Source: Dyadobacter koreensis
GTDB lineage: Bacteria > Bacteroidota > Bacteroidia > Cytophagales > Spirosomataceae
Assembly: GCF_900108855.1 (NCBI RefSeq)
Contig: NZ_FNXY01000006.1
Location: 496,001 to 560,000, forward strand
Length of the DNA: 64,000 nt
Direction of reading: 5' to 3'
The translations under genes and the position numbers were made by a program. Positions 1 to 8,222 of the stretch are shown here, piece by piece. The first letter of the stretch is position 1, and each line of letters starts with the position of its first letter. The notes below the pieces were generated by a model. It was not told where the DNA came from. It did no database searches and was given only the letters and a program-made list of their open reading frames with translations.

Positions 1-217
1 GAGCTATTTTTAGACCATTCGCACTTATAGTTTTTGAAAAAAGTACAGGCCATCTTTCCGCCTCGGTAACGCTTTCCCCGATCGTATAGGAGTCTCCGAG
101 AGCAAGATAAGTCAAACCATTTTTTGTGTCAGGATCTGTATTTATTATTTTTTCATCATCCTTCATACAAGCGATGCAGGAACAGATGAAAAGGATAAAA
201 ACGAGATGAAGTTTCAT
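1..217 (-). CDS. SGNH/GDSL hydrolase lipoprotein, N-terminal part (cut by window edge)
   Basis: This is the first 72 codons of a minus-strand gene that runs off the left end of the window, starting at ATG 217-215. A short positively charged N-terminus and hydrophobic core end in a Cys-rich stretch (C12, C14, C17) followed by MKDD. This looks like a lipoprotein signal with acylation probably at C17 and an acidic export signal after it. Residues 39-46 (ALGDSYTI) match block I of the SGNH/GDSL esterase family, where the Ser of GDS is the nucleophile. The family includes lysophospholipases, acetylxylan and other carbohydrate esterases, and the missing part would be needed to tell which. The gene is divergent from the GH32 gene, which fits a surface carbohydrate-active enzyme but does not prove it. 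Confidence 0.75.
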   Translation of the reverse strand, partial: MKLHLVFILFICSCIACMKDDEKIINTDPDTKNGLTYLALGDSYTIGESVTEAERWPVLFSKTISANGLKIA

Positions 218-529
218 AGTTTGTTATGTTTTTGCCGCGTTCGCAGCGGATTTCTTTTTTCTATATACCTGAATTTTCAGGATTTGGATTGAAACCTGGC
301 GTGCAAATTGCATATTTATCTGTTTATGATTTATGGTTCAACCGGATCGGATTTTTTACAGCAACTTCCTTTTATTACTAAACAGTTGTTTAAAAAAATG
401 ATTTTATCAACAATTTGCAGCTTGAAAGGCAATAAAAAGCCAGGCACTGTTATTTAATACATTTATAATTAATCGAAAATTGATTAACTAAAAAACAAAT
501 TAAAACCCTGCTTAAACAGAACGGTAATT
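218..529. other. AT-rich divergent intergenic region
   Basis: This 312-bp region lies between the divergent SGNH hydrolase and GH32 genes and has no convincing ORF. It must carry promoters for both. I see no clean TAnnTTTG box. The one notable element is the inverted repeat at 469-487, listed separately. Confidence 0.6.
469..487. promoter_or_regulatory. Possible operator: TTAATC-N7-GATTAA inverted repeat
   Basis: TTAATC (469-474) and its reverse complement GATTAA (482-487) are separated by 7 bases and end 42 bases before the GH32 start codon. The size and position suit a dimeric transcription factor controlling fructan use, for example a LacI-type repressor, but no regulator gene lies nearby. 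In AT-rich DNA such a repeat can also arise by chance. Confidence 0.3.
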
Positions 530-2107
530 ATGACCATATTCAGATCAATATTGACAATCACACTGGCTTCTGTGTTGTGCCAATTCGTGGATATAACTAA
601 AGTAAGGGCACAAGCGGTAGACTCAACAAGCGAAATTACTTACAGGCCGATCTATCATTTTTCCCCGCCTCAAAACTGGACGAATGATCCGAACGGACTG
701 GTTTACTATGGAGACAAGTATCATATGTTTTACCAATACAATCCCGAAGGCGATACCTGGGGGCATATGTCGTGGGGGCATGCAACGAGCAAAGACATGA
801 TGAAATGGGAACATCAGCCGATAGCCTTGCAGGACTACCAGAACGGGGACGGCACCAGCACGATGTTTTTCAGTGGAACCGCTGTTGTCGACAAAAACAA
901 TACTTCAGGCCTTGGCAAGAATGATGGGGAAATCCCGTTAGTCGCGATTTACACGGCACATATTGATAGTGCAGGAAAGGGGATTTCTCAAAGCCAGAGT
1001 CTGGCGTATAGCCTCGATGGACAACATTTTACAAGATATGATCATAATCCTCTGATCAATTTACGAACGACAGATTTTCGTGATCCCAAGGTTTTCTGGC
1101 GTGAGGAATCCAAGCAATGGATTATGATTGTTGCGCAGCCGCTCGATTACCGCCTGCAATTTTACGGATCGTCGGACTTGAAAAAATGGAATTTGCTGAG
1201 TGAATTTGGAGATAAATTGGGTGACAAAAGTAAAATATGGGAATGCCCGGATATTTTTGAGCTGCCCGTTGAGAACGAGGCTGGTGTCAGTAAATGGATT
1301 ATTACATTATCAGGCGGACATCCTCAGCAAAACGGAAACCTTGGGATGCAATACTTCATCGGGAGCTTTGACGGAAAAACGTTCATAGCTGATCCATTGC
1401 CTTATCCGTTGTATCTGGATAATGGTAAGGATTTTTATGCGGGAATTATCTTTAATGATCTTCCAGAAACCGATAAGAGAAAGATTATGATCGCCTGGGA
1501 AAATAGTTGGGAATATGCAGCTGCGACTCCGTCCCAGGGCTTTCGCGGGCAAATGGCAGTTCCGCGTGAGCTGACACTTTACAAAAATGAGAAAGGTGAG
1601 TACCGGATTAAATCATTTCCGGTGCGTGAAGTAAATAATTACCGCGGAAATCTTCTGGCGACGCAGAATTCGGTTGCTGTTACGGGAAGTAAATTACTGA
1701 ATTCAGTTACCGGAAATGCGCTGGACATCGAATTCGTGATAAAACGAAGCTCCGCGGAGCAAGCGGGTATCAAGTTGTTAAAACACGGGGAGAATCAAAC
1801 ACTGGTTTATTTCAATAAAATTGACAACACGCTTAAAATCGACAGGACTAAAAGTGGAAACGTGAGTTTCAGTCCTAAATTTCCAAGTATTGAGTCAGTC
1901 CCGCTCCCGGATGATGGAGGAGATATTGCTATCAGGATTTTGATAGATAATAATAGCGTGGAAGTTTTTGCAAATCGTGGCAAACAGGTACTTACAGATC
2001 TAGTATTTCCGGTGTCAGATAAGGTAAGTTATGAGTTGTTTTCAACGGAAGTAGCGACGACTTTTAAAGATCTAAATGTCTGGGAGATGAAATCGTCAAT
2101 GGAATAA
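530..2107 (+). CDS. Secreted glycoside hydrolase family 32 (levanase/fructanase/invertase type)
   Basis: This enzyme hydrolyses beta-fructosidic bonds in sucrose, inulin or levan. A signal peptide covers about residues 1-29 and ends in VRAQA, so the enzyme acts in the periplasm or outside the cell. All three GH32 signatures are present in the N-terminal five-bladed propeller: WTNDPNG at 50-56 (D53 nucleophile), RDP at 184-186 (transition-state stabiliser) and ECP at 238-240 (E238 acid/base). The C-terminal part from about residue 385 fits the usual beta-sandwich. At 525 residues it has normal family length. It stands alone, with no SusCD pair, fructokinase or transporter next to it, so the exact fructan cannot be inferred. 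A strong hairpin follows the stop codon. Confidence 0.93.
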   Translation: MTIFRSILTITLASVLCQFVDITKVRAQAVDSTSEITYRPIYHFSPPQNWTNDPNGLVYYGDKYHMFYQYNPEGDTWGHMSWGHATSKDMMKWEHQPIALQDYQNGDGTSTMFFSGTAVVDKNNTSGLGKNDGEIPLVAIYTAHIDSAGKGISQSQSLAYSLDGQHFTRYDHNPLINLRTTDFRDPKVFWREESKQWIMIVAQPLDYRLQFYGSSDLKKWNLLSEFGDKLGDKSKIWECPDIFELPVENEAGVSKWIITLSGGHPQQNGNLGMQYFIGSFDGKTFIADPLPYPLYLDNGKDFYAGIIFNDLPETDKRKIMIAWENSWEYAAATPSQGFRGQMAVPRELTLYKNEKGEYRIKSFPVREVNNYRGNLLATQNSVAVTGSKLLNSVTGNALDIEFVIKRSSAEQAGIKLLKHGENQTLVYFNKIDNTLKIDRTKSGNVSFSPKFPSIESVPLPDDGGDIAIRILIDNNSVEVFANRGKQVLTDLVFPVSDKVSYELFSTEVATTFKDLNVWEMKSSME

Positions 2108-2121
2108 AAATGTATCAGCTA

Positions 2122-2163
2122 AAAACGGGTTTGTTGCAGATTCATCTGTAACAAACCCGTTTT
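2122..2163. terminator. Bidirectional terminator hairpin between GH32 and DUF2911
   Basis: The stem AAAACGGGTTTGTT pairs with AACAAACCCGTTTT and continues inward through CAGAT/ATCTG, leaving a 4-base loop (TTCA). It lies between two convergent stop codons and has A and T runs on its flanks, so it can serve both strands. Confidence 0.85.
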
Positions 2164-2168
2164 AGATA

Positions 2169-2720
2169 TCAAAATGTAATCGGCACGGATACTACGGTGT
2201 TTTCCCAACCAAAATTCATTACGGCTCCGGCGCCTTCTTTTGCAAATTGAAGCGAAAAGTTTTCAAGTACTGTATCTGATTTTTTAGCTGGGGCTTTTAC
2301 GCGCAATACGTCATTTTCCTCTTTGTATTTATAAGCGCCCCAAAAATCAACATCCTTATTCAGAATAATAGTCCATTCTGTCTCACCAGGAATAGCAAAC
2401 AAAGAATAGATACCTGCTTTAACTTTTTTCCCACCGAAAGTAGCGTCCTGATAAAACTTGATTTCAGGAGACTCGTCTGCACCCATACGCCAGACTTTTC
2501 CGAACGGAACAAGTTTTCCGATCACTTCACGGTTATTTTTTGCAGGACGGCTGTAAGTCACTTTGACAAGGGCTTTTTCGTCACCTTTTCGGTCATGGGC
2601 GAAATTGTCAGGATAGTAGGCAATGTCCGTCGGACTTTTATCAAGTCCTCTGAAAGTCTGGGCATTTGCAGAAAGTGCTCCTATGAATAACATAGAAGAA
2701 AGTAAAATTGCTTTTTTCAT
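2169..2720 (-). CDS. DUF2911 domain protein, exported
   Basis: The protein has 183 residues with a clear signal peptide (MKKAILLSSMLFIGALSANA, then Q). The body carries the DUF2911 hallmarks: a TYSRP segment, GKLVPFGKVWRMGADES at about 67-83, the KAGIYSLFAIPGE hairpin, and a WTIILN strand followed by WGAY. Function is unknown, though these small secreted beta-rich proteins are frequent in Bacteroidota. It follows the NTF2-like gene by 55 bases on the same strand and is probably cotranscribed with it. It ends just before the shared hairpin at 2122-2163. Confidence 0.88.
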   Translation of the reverse strand: MKKAILLSSMLFIGALSANAQTFRGLDKSPTDIAYYPDNFAHDRKGDEKALVKVTYSRPAKNNREVIGKLVPFGKVWRMGADESPEIKFYQDATFGGKKVKAGIYSLFAIPGETEWTIILNKDVDFWGAYKYKEENDVLRVKAPAKKSDTVLENFSLQFAKEGAGAVMNFGWENTVVSVPITF

Positions 2721-2775
2721 TTTTCTTTTAGTAATAGATTGGGGAATAGTAACCAGATTATCTGTAAAATTTCAA

Positions 2776-3240
2776 TTACTTTTTATTCATAAAATTAGCC
2801 AGGCTTTCCATCGCTGTTGTCTGCACTTTATTTTTGAAATAAGGCGTCCAGCCGAGCAGAAGTCCGGTGAAGCCAAAGGCCTGTTTCGCCCAGACATAAA
2901 AATCAAAAGTATCCGTATGGCCAATTATCTTGCCATTTTCGATCTCAAATCTGGCATGAACATTATTGACAACCATTTTGCCGGTTCGCGAAAAAAGATA
3001 GGAGGCTGTCCACTCTGCGGTTGCGCCACCGTTTGTTTCAGAGATATTCCCAAAGGTTAATTTCAATTCTTTGCCTGTTTTACAAAGCATTTCCCACATC
3101 GCTTTTACCTCATTGCTGTCAAGATTCTTAAAGGCTTCGTCATTAAAAACGGCCTCATCTGCATAACATTCCTGCATTCCCTGGTAATCTTTTTTCTGAA
3201 AACAGGTATAAAAGGTAGTGATCAATTCTTGATTAGACAT
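2776..3240 (-). CDS. NTF2-like / SnoaL-like protein
   Basis: This 154-residue cytoplasmic protein has the cone-shaped NTF2-like fold pattern: an N-terminal helix (ELITTFYTCFQKKD), the YADEAVFND turn, a central helix (MWEMLCKT) and a long curved sheet (ATAEWTASYLF, NNVHARFEIENGKI, HTDTFDFYVWAKQAFG). Members act as small isomerases, hydrolases or ligand binders (ketosteroid isomerase, limonene epoxide hydrolase types). The sequence alone does not reveal the substrate. It precedes the DUF2911 gene, probably in one transcript. Confidence 0.82.
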   Translation of the reverse strand: MSNQELITTFYTCFQKKDYQGMQECYADEAVFNDEAFKNLDSNEVKAMWEMLCKTGKELKLTFGNISETNGGATAEWTASYLFSRTGKMVVNNVHARFEIENGKIIGHTDTFDFYVWAKQAFGFTGLLLGWTPYFKNKVQTTAMESLANFMNKK

Positions 3241-3391
3241 TCGGGAAGTAGGTTATTGTAGCTGGAAAATCTGCCAGGCAAAAGCCGATTAAAGCCGTTT
3301 TTCCCATAAATGTACAAAACCCGGGCACAAACCCTAGTCAAGCCTGTTATATTAATTATTCGATAAACCTTAAAGCAGACTTTTGATTTGT

Positions 3392-3399
3392 TATTTTTG
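3392..3399 (+). promoter_or_regulatory. Candidate -7 box (TATTTTTG) of the Anbu gene
   Basis: TATTTTTG fits the Bacteroidota -7 consensus TAnnTTTG, 79 bases before the start codon. No good TTG box is visible 19-22 bases upstream, so the assignment is tentative. Confidence 0.3.
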
Positions 3400-3478
3400 C
3401 GGGGAATTGATTTATTGCGAAATGGGAGGGATTATTTCGAACACAAATCCTTCCATTACTTAAAGTTGACACAGAATT

Positions 3479-4213
3479 ATGACTTATTGCTTAGGTATCA
3501 AAGTAAAAGAGGGATTGGTTGCGATCGCGGATACACGCATCACCGCTGGCACCAATACGACTACAAAAAAGAAAATGTACATTGCTCAAAAAGATAATTA
3601 TTCACTTTTCATCATGACAAGCGGACTACGCTCTGTAAGGGATAAGGCGGTGCATTATTTCGAGGAATTGATTGATGAGGGAGTTGTCTATAATAAGCTA
3701 TATAAGGCTGTAAATGCCTTCGGAGAGCAGGTGAAAAGGGTTGCCGTTGAGGATAAGGAGGCATTGGAAAGAGCCGGACTTAAATTTAACCTGAATACAA
3801 TTGTGGGCGGGCAACTGAAAGACGACGCCGAACATAAGTTATTTTTGCTTTATTCAGAGGGCAATTGGGTGGAACTGGATGAAGGTTCGCCTTATGTGAT
3901 CATTGGAAATTCGGGGCAGGGAAAGGCTATTTTAAATCGCGTTCTGGCAGACGATTCTAGTATGAAACAGGCCTTGAAAGCAGGTTTTCTGTCATTTGAT
4001 TCTACTCGGGTCAGTAATAATGATGTAGAATTCCCTATTGACGTGGTGCTGTACAAAAAAGACAGTTTTGCCATTGTGGAACATCGTTATGAGAAAAAGG
4101 ATATGGAAAAAGTATCAGAGCTCTGGGCACAAAAGCTGAAAGAAGATCTGGACGAAATCCCGGAAGACTGGATGGATGTTTCGTTTGATAAGATTAAAGA
4201 GAAACAGGATTGA
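3479..4213 (+). CDS. Proteasome-type peptidase of the Anbu family (ancestral beta-subunit)
   Basis: The N-terminus MTYCLGIKVKEGLVAIADTR is diagnostic for Anbu, the bacterial relative of proteasome beta subunits. After Met removal, Thr becomes residue 1 and the N-terminal nucleophile. Asp17 (ADTR) is in place and a Lys of the KKKM segment takes the role of the proteasomal active-site lysine. The remaining sequence fits the four-layer Ntn fold, at a normal length of 244 residues. Anbu assembles into open ring or helix-like particles in the cytoplasm and its natural substrate is not settled. In many bacteria it sits with an alpha-E protein, a circularly permuted ATP-grasp protein and a transglutaminase. 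Here it stands alone, although an ATP-grasp cluster lies 23 kb downstream. Confidence 0.9.
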   Translation: MTYCLGIKVKEGLVAIADTRITAGTNTTTKKKMYIAQKDNYSLFIMTSGLRSVRDKAVHYFEELIDEGVVYNKLYKAVNAFGEQVKRVAVEDKEALERAGLKFNLNTIVGGQLKDDAEHKLFLLYSEGNWVELDEGSPYVIIGNSGQGKAILNRVLADDSSMKQALKAGFLSFDSTRVSNNDVEFPIDVVLYKKDSFAIVEHRYEKKDMEKVSELWAQKLKEDLDEIPEDWMDVSFDKIKEKQD

Positions 4214-4225
4214 AAATTTGGGTGA

Positions 4226-4275
4226 AAATAAAAGAGCAGGCCGGAATCAATTGATTCCGGCCTGCTCTTTTATTT
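4226..4275. terminator. 50-bp perfect palindrome, bidirectional terminator
   Basis: Positions 4226-4275 read the same on both strands without a mismatch, centred on AATT (4249-4252). The GC-rich core GAGCAGGCCGGAATC is flanked by AAATAAAA and TTTTATTT. It sits between the convergent Anbu and M28 peptidase genes, where it can end both transcripts. Confidence 0.85.
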
Positions 4276-4288
4276 GGTTTTACTTATG

Positions 4289-5674
4289 TTATTCTACTCC
4301 ATATTTATCAACTAAATACATCATCGCCGCCATTGCAGCACCGCCAAGTTCAAGTTCGCGTTTGCTGACCTTATCGAATGTATCGTTTGATGCGTGATGA
4401 TAATCAAAGTAACGCTGAGAATCTGGAATCAAGCCTAATAATACGGTTCCTTGCTGAGCCAGCGGGCCAATATCCGCGCCGCCACCACCAGGGCCGATTT
4501 CATGGATTCCATAGGCTGCGAACAATTTACTCCAGGCAGCAATTTTTGCTTTCTGGGCAGCCGTTCCTACAACCCCAAAACCGAGCGGCGTAAATCCGCC
4601 GCGGTCAGATTCAATCGCGGCAATATGTTTTTCATTTTTCGATTTAGCTGAATCTGCATAAGCAACACCGCCTTTCAAGCCGTTTTCTTCGTTCATATAC
4701 ATCACTGCGCGCAATGTATTTTTAGGTTTATACCCCACATCTTTCAGCAAACGAACAGCTTCCATCGCCTGAACACAACCAGAGCCGTCATCATGCGCAC
4801 CCTGGGCAAAATCCCACGAATCGAGATGGCCTCCGACAACAATATATTGAGCCGGATTTTGAGATCCTTTCAATTCGCCGATCACGTTATGGGAAGGAGC
4901 GTCTGAGAGCGTTTCTGAAAATTGCTCGAAGAAAATTTCAGTGTCTGGATTTTCTTTAACCATTTTGCTTAGAAGTTCAGCGCCATTAGTGCTTATGGCA
5001 GCTGCCGGAATGATAGGAGCGCCGCTGGCATAACGCATGCTTCCGGTATGAGGGATATCATCCAGCCTGGTAGTCATAGAGCGAACGATCGCTCCGACAG
5101 CGCCAAGTTTCGCGGCTTCGCTGGGTCCTGAACCTCGCTGATCAACTGCTCCTCCGTAAGCCTCAAAAGTATTGAGCTTGGTCGGGTCCATCGGACGATT
5201 GAAGAATACAATCTTGCCTTTAACTTTTTCCGTTCCTAAAGCGCGAAGTTCCTGAAAGTTTTTTACTTCTATAACTTTCGCTTTTGTTCCGCCTTTTGGA
5301 GTGGCAACTGATCCTCCGAGCGCTGCAATCGGAACATTGATTTTTTGTTTTCCGGAAACAATGTAAGCTTTTTCCTTTGCACCGCGCACCCAATGAGGGA
5401 CCATTACGTTTTGCAGAAACACGTTGTCAAATTTCGCATTGACCATCGCATCTTTGGTGTACTCCACCGCCTTTGCAGCTCCTTCAGAACCACTTAATCT
5501 TGGACCGACTTTCTGGGTAAGATCACGGAGCCATTCATAGGAACGGCCATCGCTCAGAGCGGAATTGAAAATCTGGCGGATGAAAATTGAATCAGCCTGA
5601 TAATCGGTTTGAGCATATGTCATGCCCGTTGAGCCAAACGCCAACAGGGCGATGGAAAGGAAGGTTTTTCTCAT
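4289..5674 (-). CDS. Secreted M28 family zinc aminopeptidase/carboxypeptidase with PA domain
   Basis: The protein has 461 residues with a signal peptide (about 1-21, ending TYAQ). A protease-associated (PA) insert spans about 100-255. The co-catalytic two-zinc site of M28 is complete: H283 and D285 in GGHLDSW, the bridging Asp in AHDDGSG (294-300), E329/E330 in MNEENG (general base and ligand), D357 in ESDRGG, and the C-terminal His in DYHHASND (424-431). It resembles plasma glutamate carboxypeptidase (carboxypeptidase Q) more than the short aminopeptidases. It probably trims peptides in the periplasm. The RND exporter gene ends 48 bases upstream on the same strand, so the two may share a transcript. 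Confidence 0.9.
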   Translation of the reverse strand: MRKTFLSIALLAFGSTGMTYAQTDYQADSIFIRQIFNSALSDGRSYEWLRDLTQKVGPRLSGSEGAAKAVEYTKDAMVNAKFDNVFLQNVMVPHWVRGAKEKAYIVSGKQKINVPIAALGGSVATPKGGTKAKVIEVKNFQELRALGTEKVKGKIVFFNRPMDPTKLNTFEAYGGAVDQRGSGPSEAAKLGAVGAIVRSMTTRLDDIPHTGSMRYASGAPIIPAAAISTNGAELLSKMVKENPDTEIFFEQFSETLSDAPSHNVIGELKGSQNPAQYIVVGGHLDSWDFAQGAHDDGSGCVQAMEAVRLLKDVGYKPKNTLRAVMYMNEENGLKGGVAYADSAKSKNEKHIAAIESDRGGFTPLGFGVVGTAAQKAKIAAWSKLFAAYGIHEIGPGGGGADIGPLAQQGTVLLGLIPDSQRYFDYHHASNDTFDKVSKRELELGGAAMAAMMYLVDKYGVE

Positions 5675-5722
5675 TATTTTCGTTTATAGGAGTGTTTTTG
5701 TTCAGCGCAAAGCTATCAAAAA

Positions 5723-8047
5723 TCAAACTGGTTTTTCACCTTTTTTCTGCCATTTTGAAATAGTCAGAAGTAAAGCAGGCAACAAAATGAGATTTGTACA
5801 CATCGCAACCAATAACGTGATCGAAACCATAACACCCATAGCAGCGGTACCTCCAAAACTTGACGCTGAGAAAATAGAGAAACCGCAGAAAAGAATTACC
5901 GCAGTATAGATCATACTAAGTCCCGTTCCGAAAATAGAATTCGTAACAGCCTGAGAAGCATTCAAACCTTTTTCATATAGCTCCTGGCGATATCTTGTCA
6001 GGAAATAAACAGTCCCGTCCGAGGCTATACCGAATGTGATACTGAAGATAAGAATTGTTGTAGGCTTGAAATAAATTCCGAAATATCCCATGATACCCGC
6101 TGTCAGGGCAAGCGGAATCAGACACGGCAATTTTGACAAAAGAATGATTGGAATTGAACGGAAAAGAACCATTCCAACGATCGCGATCAGCACGATAGCG
6201 ATGAGCAAACTTTCGTATAAATTACCCAGGAGATAATCATTACTTTTCAGGAACACAAGGCTGTGTCCTGTCAAACTCACCTTGTATTTAGCAGGATTGA
6301 ATATGGAATCAACTTTTGGACGTATCTGGCTCATCAAAACTTTAATGCGTTCGGAACCGATATCGGCCATTTGGAAACTTACCCGGGTTACACTTTTGTC
6401 TTCATTCAGAAAGGAATTGATTTGCTTCGACGCGCCTGTTTCCTGGCCCTGAACAAAATTCGTCAGTTTGGATAATTCCAACACGCCCGGTAATGCATAA
6501 TATTTTGAGTCTCCCCCGCGATATGCCTGATATAAAAACTTGGAAGCTTCAACAACAGATACAGGTTTGGAAAATTCTTCATACTTCGCCAGCTCATTTT
6601 GCAGCGCTTTGATTTTATATAACGCAATTGCCTGATCCCCGAAAACTCCATTTTTTTCTTTGGTATTGATCATCACTTCAAAAGGCAGCACACCATGGAA
6701 GTTTTTCTCCAGAAAGCGCAGATCAGTGTAAACAGGATCGTTTTTTGGAAGATCGTCAACCACATATCCGATCGCTTTAATTTTCGTCATTCCATAGGCG
6801 GAAACGATGATCATGATCACCATGGCGATGTAGATTTCCCTGCGACGGTTATGAACCAGATAATTTACTTTTGAAAGGAACCCAAATGCCCACTTTCCAT
6901 CCAAATGTTTTAGATGCCTTGGCTTAGGCGTGTCCATGTAATACAATGTAATTGGCAAAAGAAGCAGGCAAAGTACATAGGTCACCATAACGCTGATAGC
7001 TGCCACAATACCGAATTCTACCAAAAGGGAACTATTAGTAAAATAAAAGACCCCAAAACCAATGGCTGTCGTGATATTTGCAAGAAAAGTCGACAACCCG
7101 ATCTGCCGCACCATTTCCAGAATAGCGTCGTTTTTGCTTCGGTTTGCTTTTAATTCACCCTGGTATTTGTTAATAAAAAATACACAGTTAGGTACTCCAA
7201 TAACAATGAGAAGCGGAGGGATAAGCCCTGTAAGCGCAGTGATTTTATAGCCGAAGAGCTGTAAAAGACCGACCGAGAAAACCACGCCGATAAGAACGAC
7301 TACAATCGAAAGAAGTGTAAGCCGGAAAGATCTGAAAAATGCCCAGAGGATAAACAGCGTTACCAGAACAGCAAGTCCCATGAAAAGCTCCATCTCTCCG
7401 GAGATCTTTTTCATGTTGACCGTTCTGATATATGGCATACCGGAATAATGAAGGTCAGTTTTATATTTGATGGCAAATTCCTCAGCCATCGCTTCTATAT
7501 CACTTACGATGGTAAGACGGCGCTTGGAGTTAAGTGATTTATCGTTAAAGGTGATAACGATAAGTGTGGCGTTTGTTTTGGAATTCAGTACCAGACCTTC
7601 GTAGAAGCGAAGGTTCAGAATTTCCTTCTTTAAACTATCGACCTCTGTTTGTGTTGTTGGGATATCGCGAATAACGGGAGTGAAATCGAAGCGTTGAAGG
7701 CTGTCATTTCTAACTACTTTCTGGAGATTTGCAAGTGATAATACATTTTTGATACCTGCTGTATTTTTGATCTGCTGCGAAAGCTTGCACCAGTCCTGAA
7801 ATTTGTCTACTTCAAAAAGACCGGGATCCTGCCATCCGATCACCATTACACTACCATCTTCTCCAAAAAGTTTCCTGAAATCCTGGTATTCTTTTTCAAC
7901 GGGGTCGTCGGAGGGAAGAATGCGGGCAAACTGATAAGAAAGCTCAATTTTGCTTGCCTCGTAAGCCATAAAGACCGTAGAGACCAATACGAATGCAACC
8001 CACCAAAGCCGGTAGCGGATTATGTAAGTTGCTAATTTATTCCACAT
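5723..8047 (-). CDS. RND-superfamily exporter (MMPL/Patched-like, COG1033 type)
   Basis: This inner-membrane protein of 774 residues has two repeats. Each has one transmembrane helix, a large periplasmic loop and a block of five helices with the sterol-sensing-like SSD arrangement (residues about 220-370 and 600-760). Related proteins export lipids or hydrophobic compounds using the proton gradient. The open frame extends to an ATG at 8095, but the extra 16 residues (MLRIFAAFCRKPTDLN) look non-coding. I chose the ATG at 8047, which begins MWNKLATYIIRYR just before helix 1. No membrane-fusion protein or outer-membrane channel is adjacent, as is usual for this subgroup. Confidence 0.87.
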   Translation of the reverse strand: MWNKLATYIIRYRLWWVAFVLVSTVFMAYEASKIELSYQFARILPSDDPVEKEYQDFRKLFGEDGSVMVIGWQDPGLFEVDKFQDWCKLSQQIKNTAGIKNVLSLANLQKVVRNDSLQRFDFTPVIRDIPTTQTEVDSLKKEILNLRFYEGLVLNSKTNATLIVITFNDKSLNSKRRLTIVSDIEAMAEEFAIKYKTDLHYSGMPYIRTVNMKKISGEMELFMGLAVLVTLFILWAFFRSFRLTLLSIVVVLIGVVFSVGLLQLFGYKITALTGLIPPLLIVIGVPNCVFFINKYQGELKANRSKNDAILEMVRQIGLSTFLANITTAIGFGVFYFTNSSLLVEFGIVAAISVMVTYVLCLLLLPITLYYMDTPKPRHLKHLDGKWAFGFLSKVNYLVHNRRREIYIAMVIMIIVSAYGMTKIKAIGYVVDDLPKNDPVYTDLRFLEKNFHGVLPFEVMINTKEKNGVFGDQAIALYKIKALQNELAKYEEFSKPVSVVEASKFLYQAYRGGDSKYYALPGVLELSKLTNFVQGQETGASKQINSFLNEDKSVTRVSFQMADIGSERIKVLMSQIRPKVDSIFNPAKYKVSLTGHSLVFLKSNDYLLGNLYESLLIAIVLIAIVGMVLFRSIPIILLSKLPCLIPLALTAGIMGYFGIYFKPTTILIFSITFGIASDGTVYFLTRYRQELYEKGLNASQAVTNSIFGTGLSMIYTAVILFCGFSIFSASSFGGTAAMGVMVSITLLVAMCTNLILLPALLLTISKWQKKGEKPV

Positions 8048-8222
8048 ATTTAAATCGGTAGGTTTTCTGCAAAAAGCTGCAAATATACGCAGCATGTTTA
8101 GGAAATGGTCGGTTTGAAACGTTTTATCGTCAATTAAAGACCGTTTTTAAAGTTTTTGAGGGCTCGTTAACGAGTTAAATTCCTTTAAGACAATTACTAA
8201 TGTAAATTCCCGTGCCACTCTG

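Noticed and set aside
2623..3060. 145-codon plus-strand ORF across the DUF2911/NTF2-like junction
   Set aside because: It is antisense to two well-supported genes and shows no recognisable domain.
8163..8174. 12-bp palindrome CTCGTTAACGAG between the RND exporter and methyltransferase genes
   Set aside because: It could be an operator, but it is short, not repeated in the window and has no linked regulator, so it cannot be told from chance.
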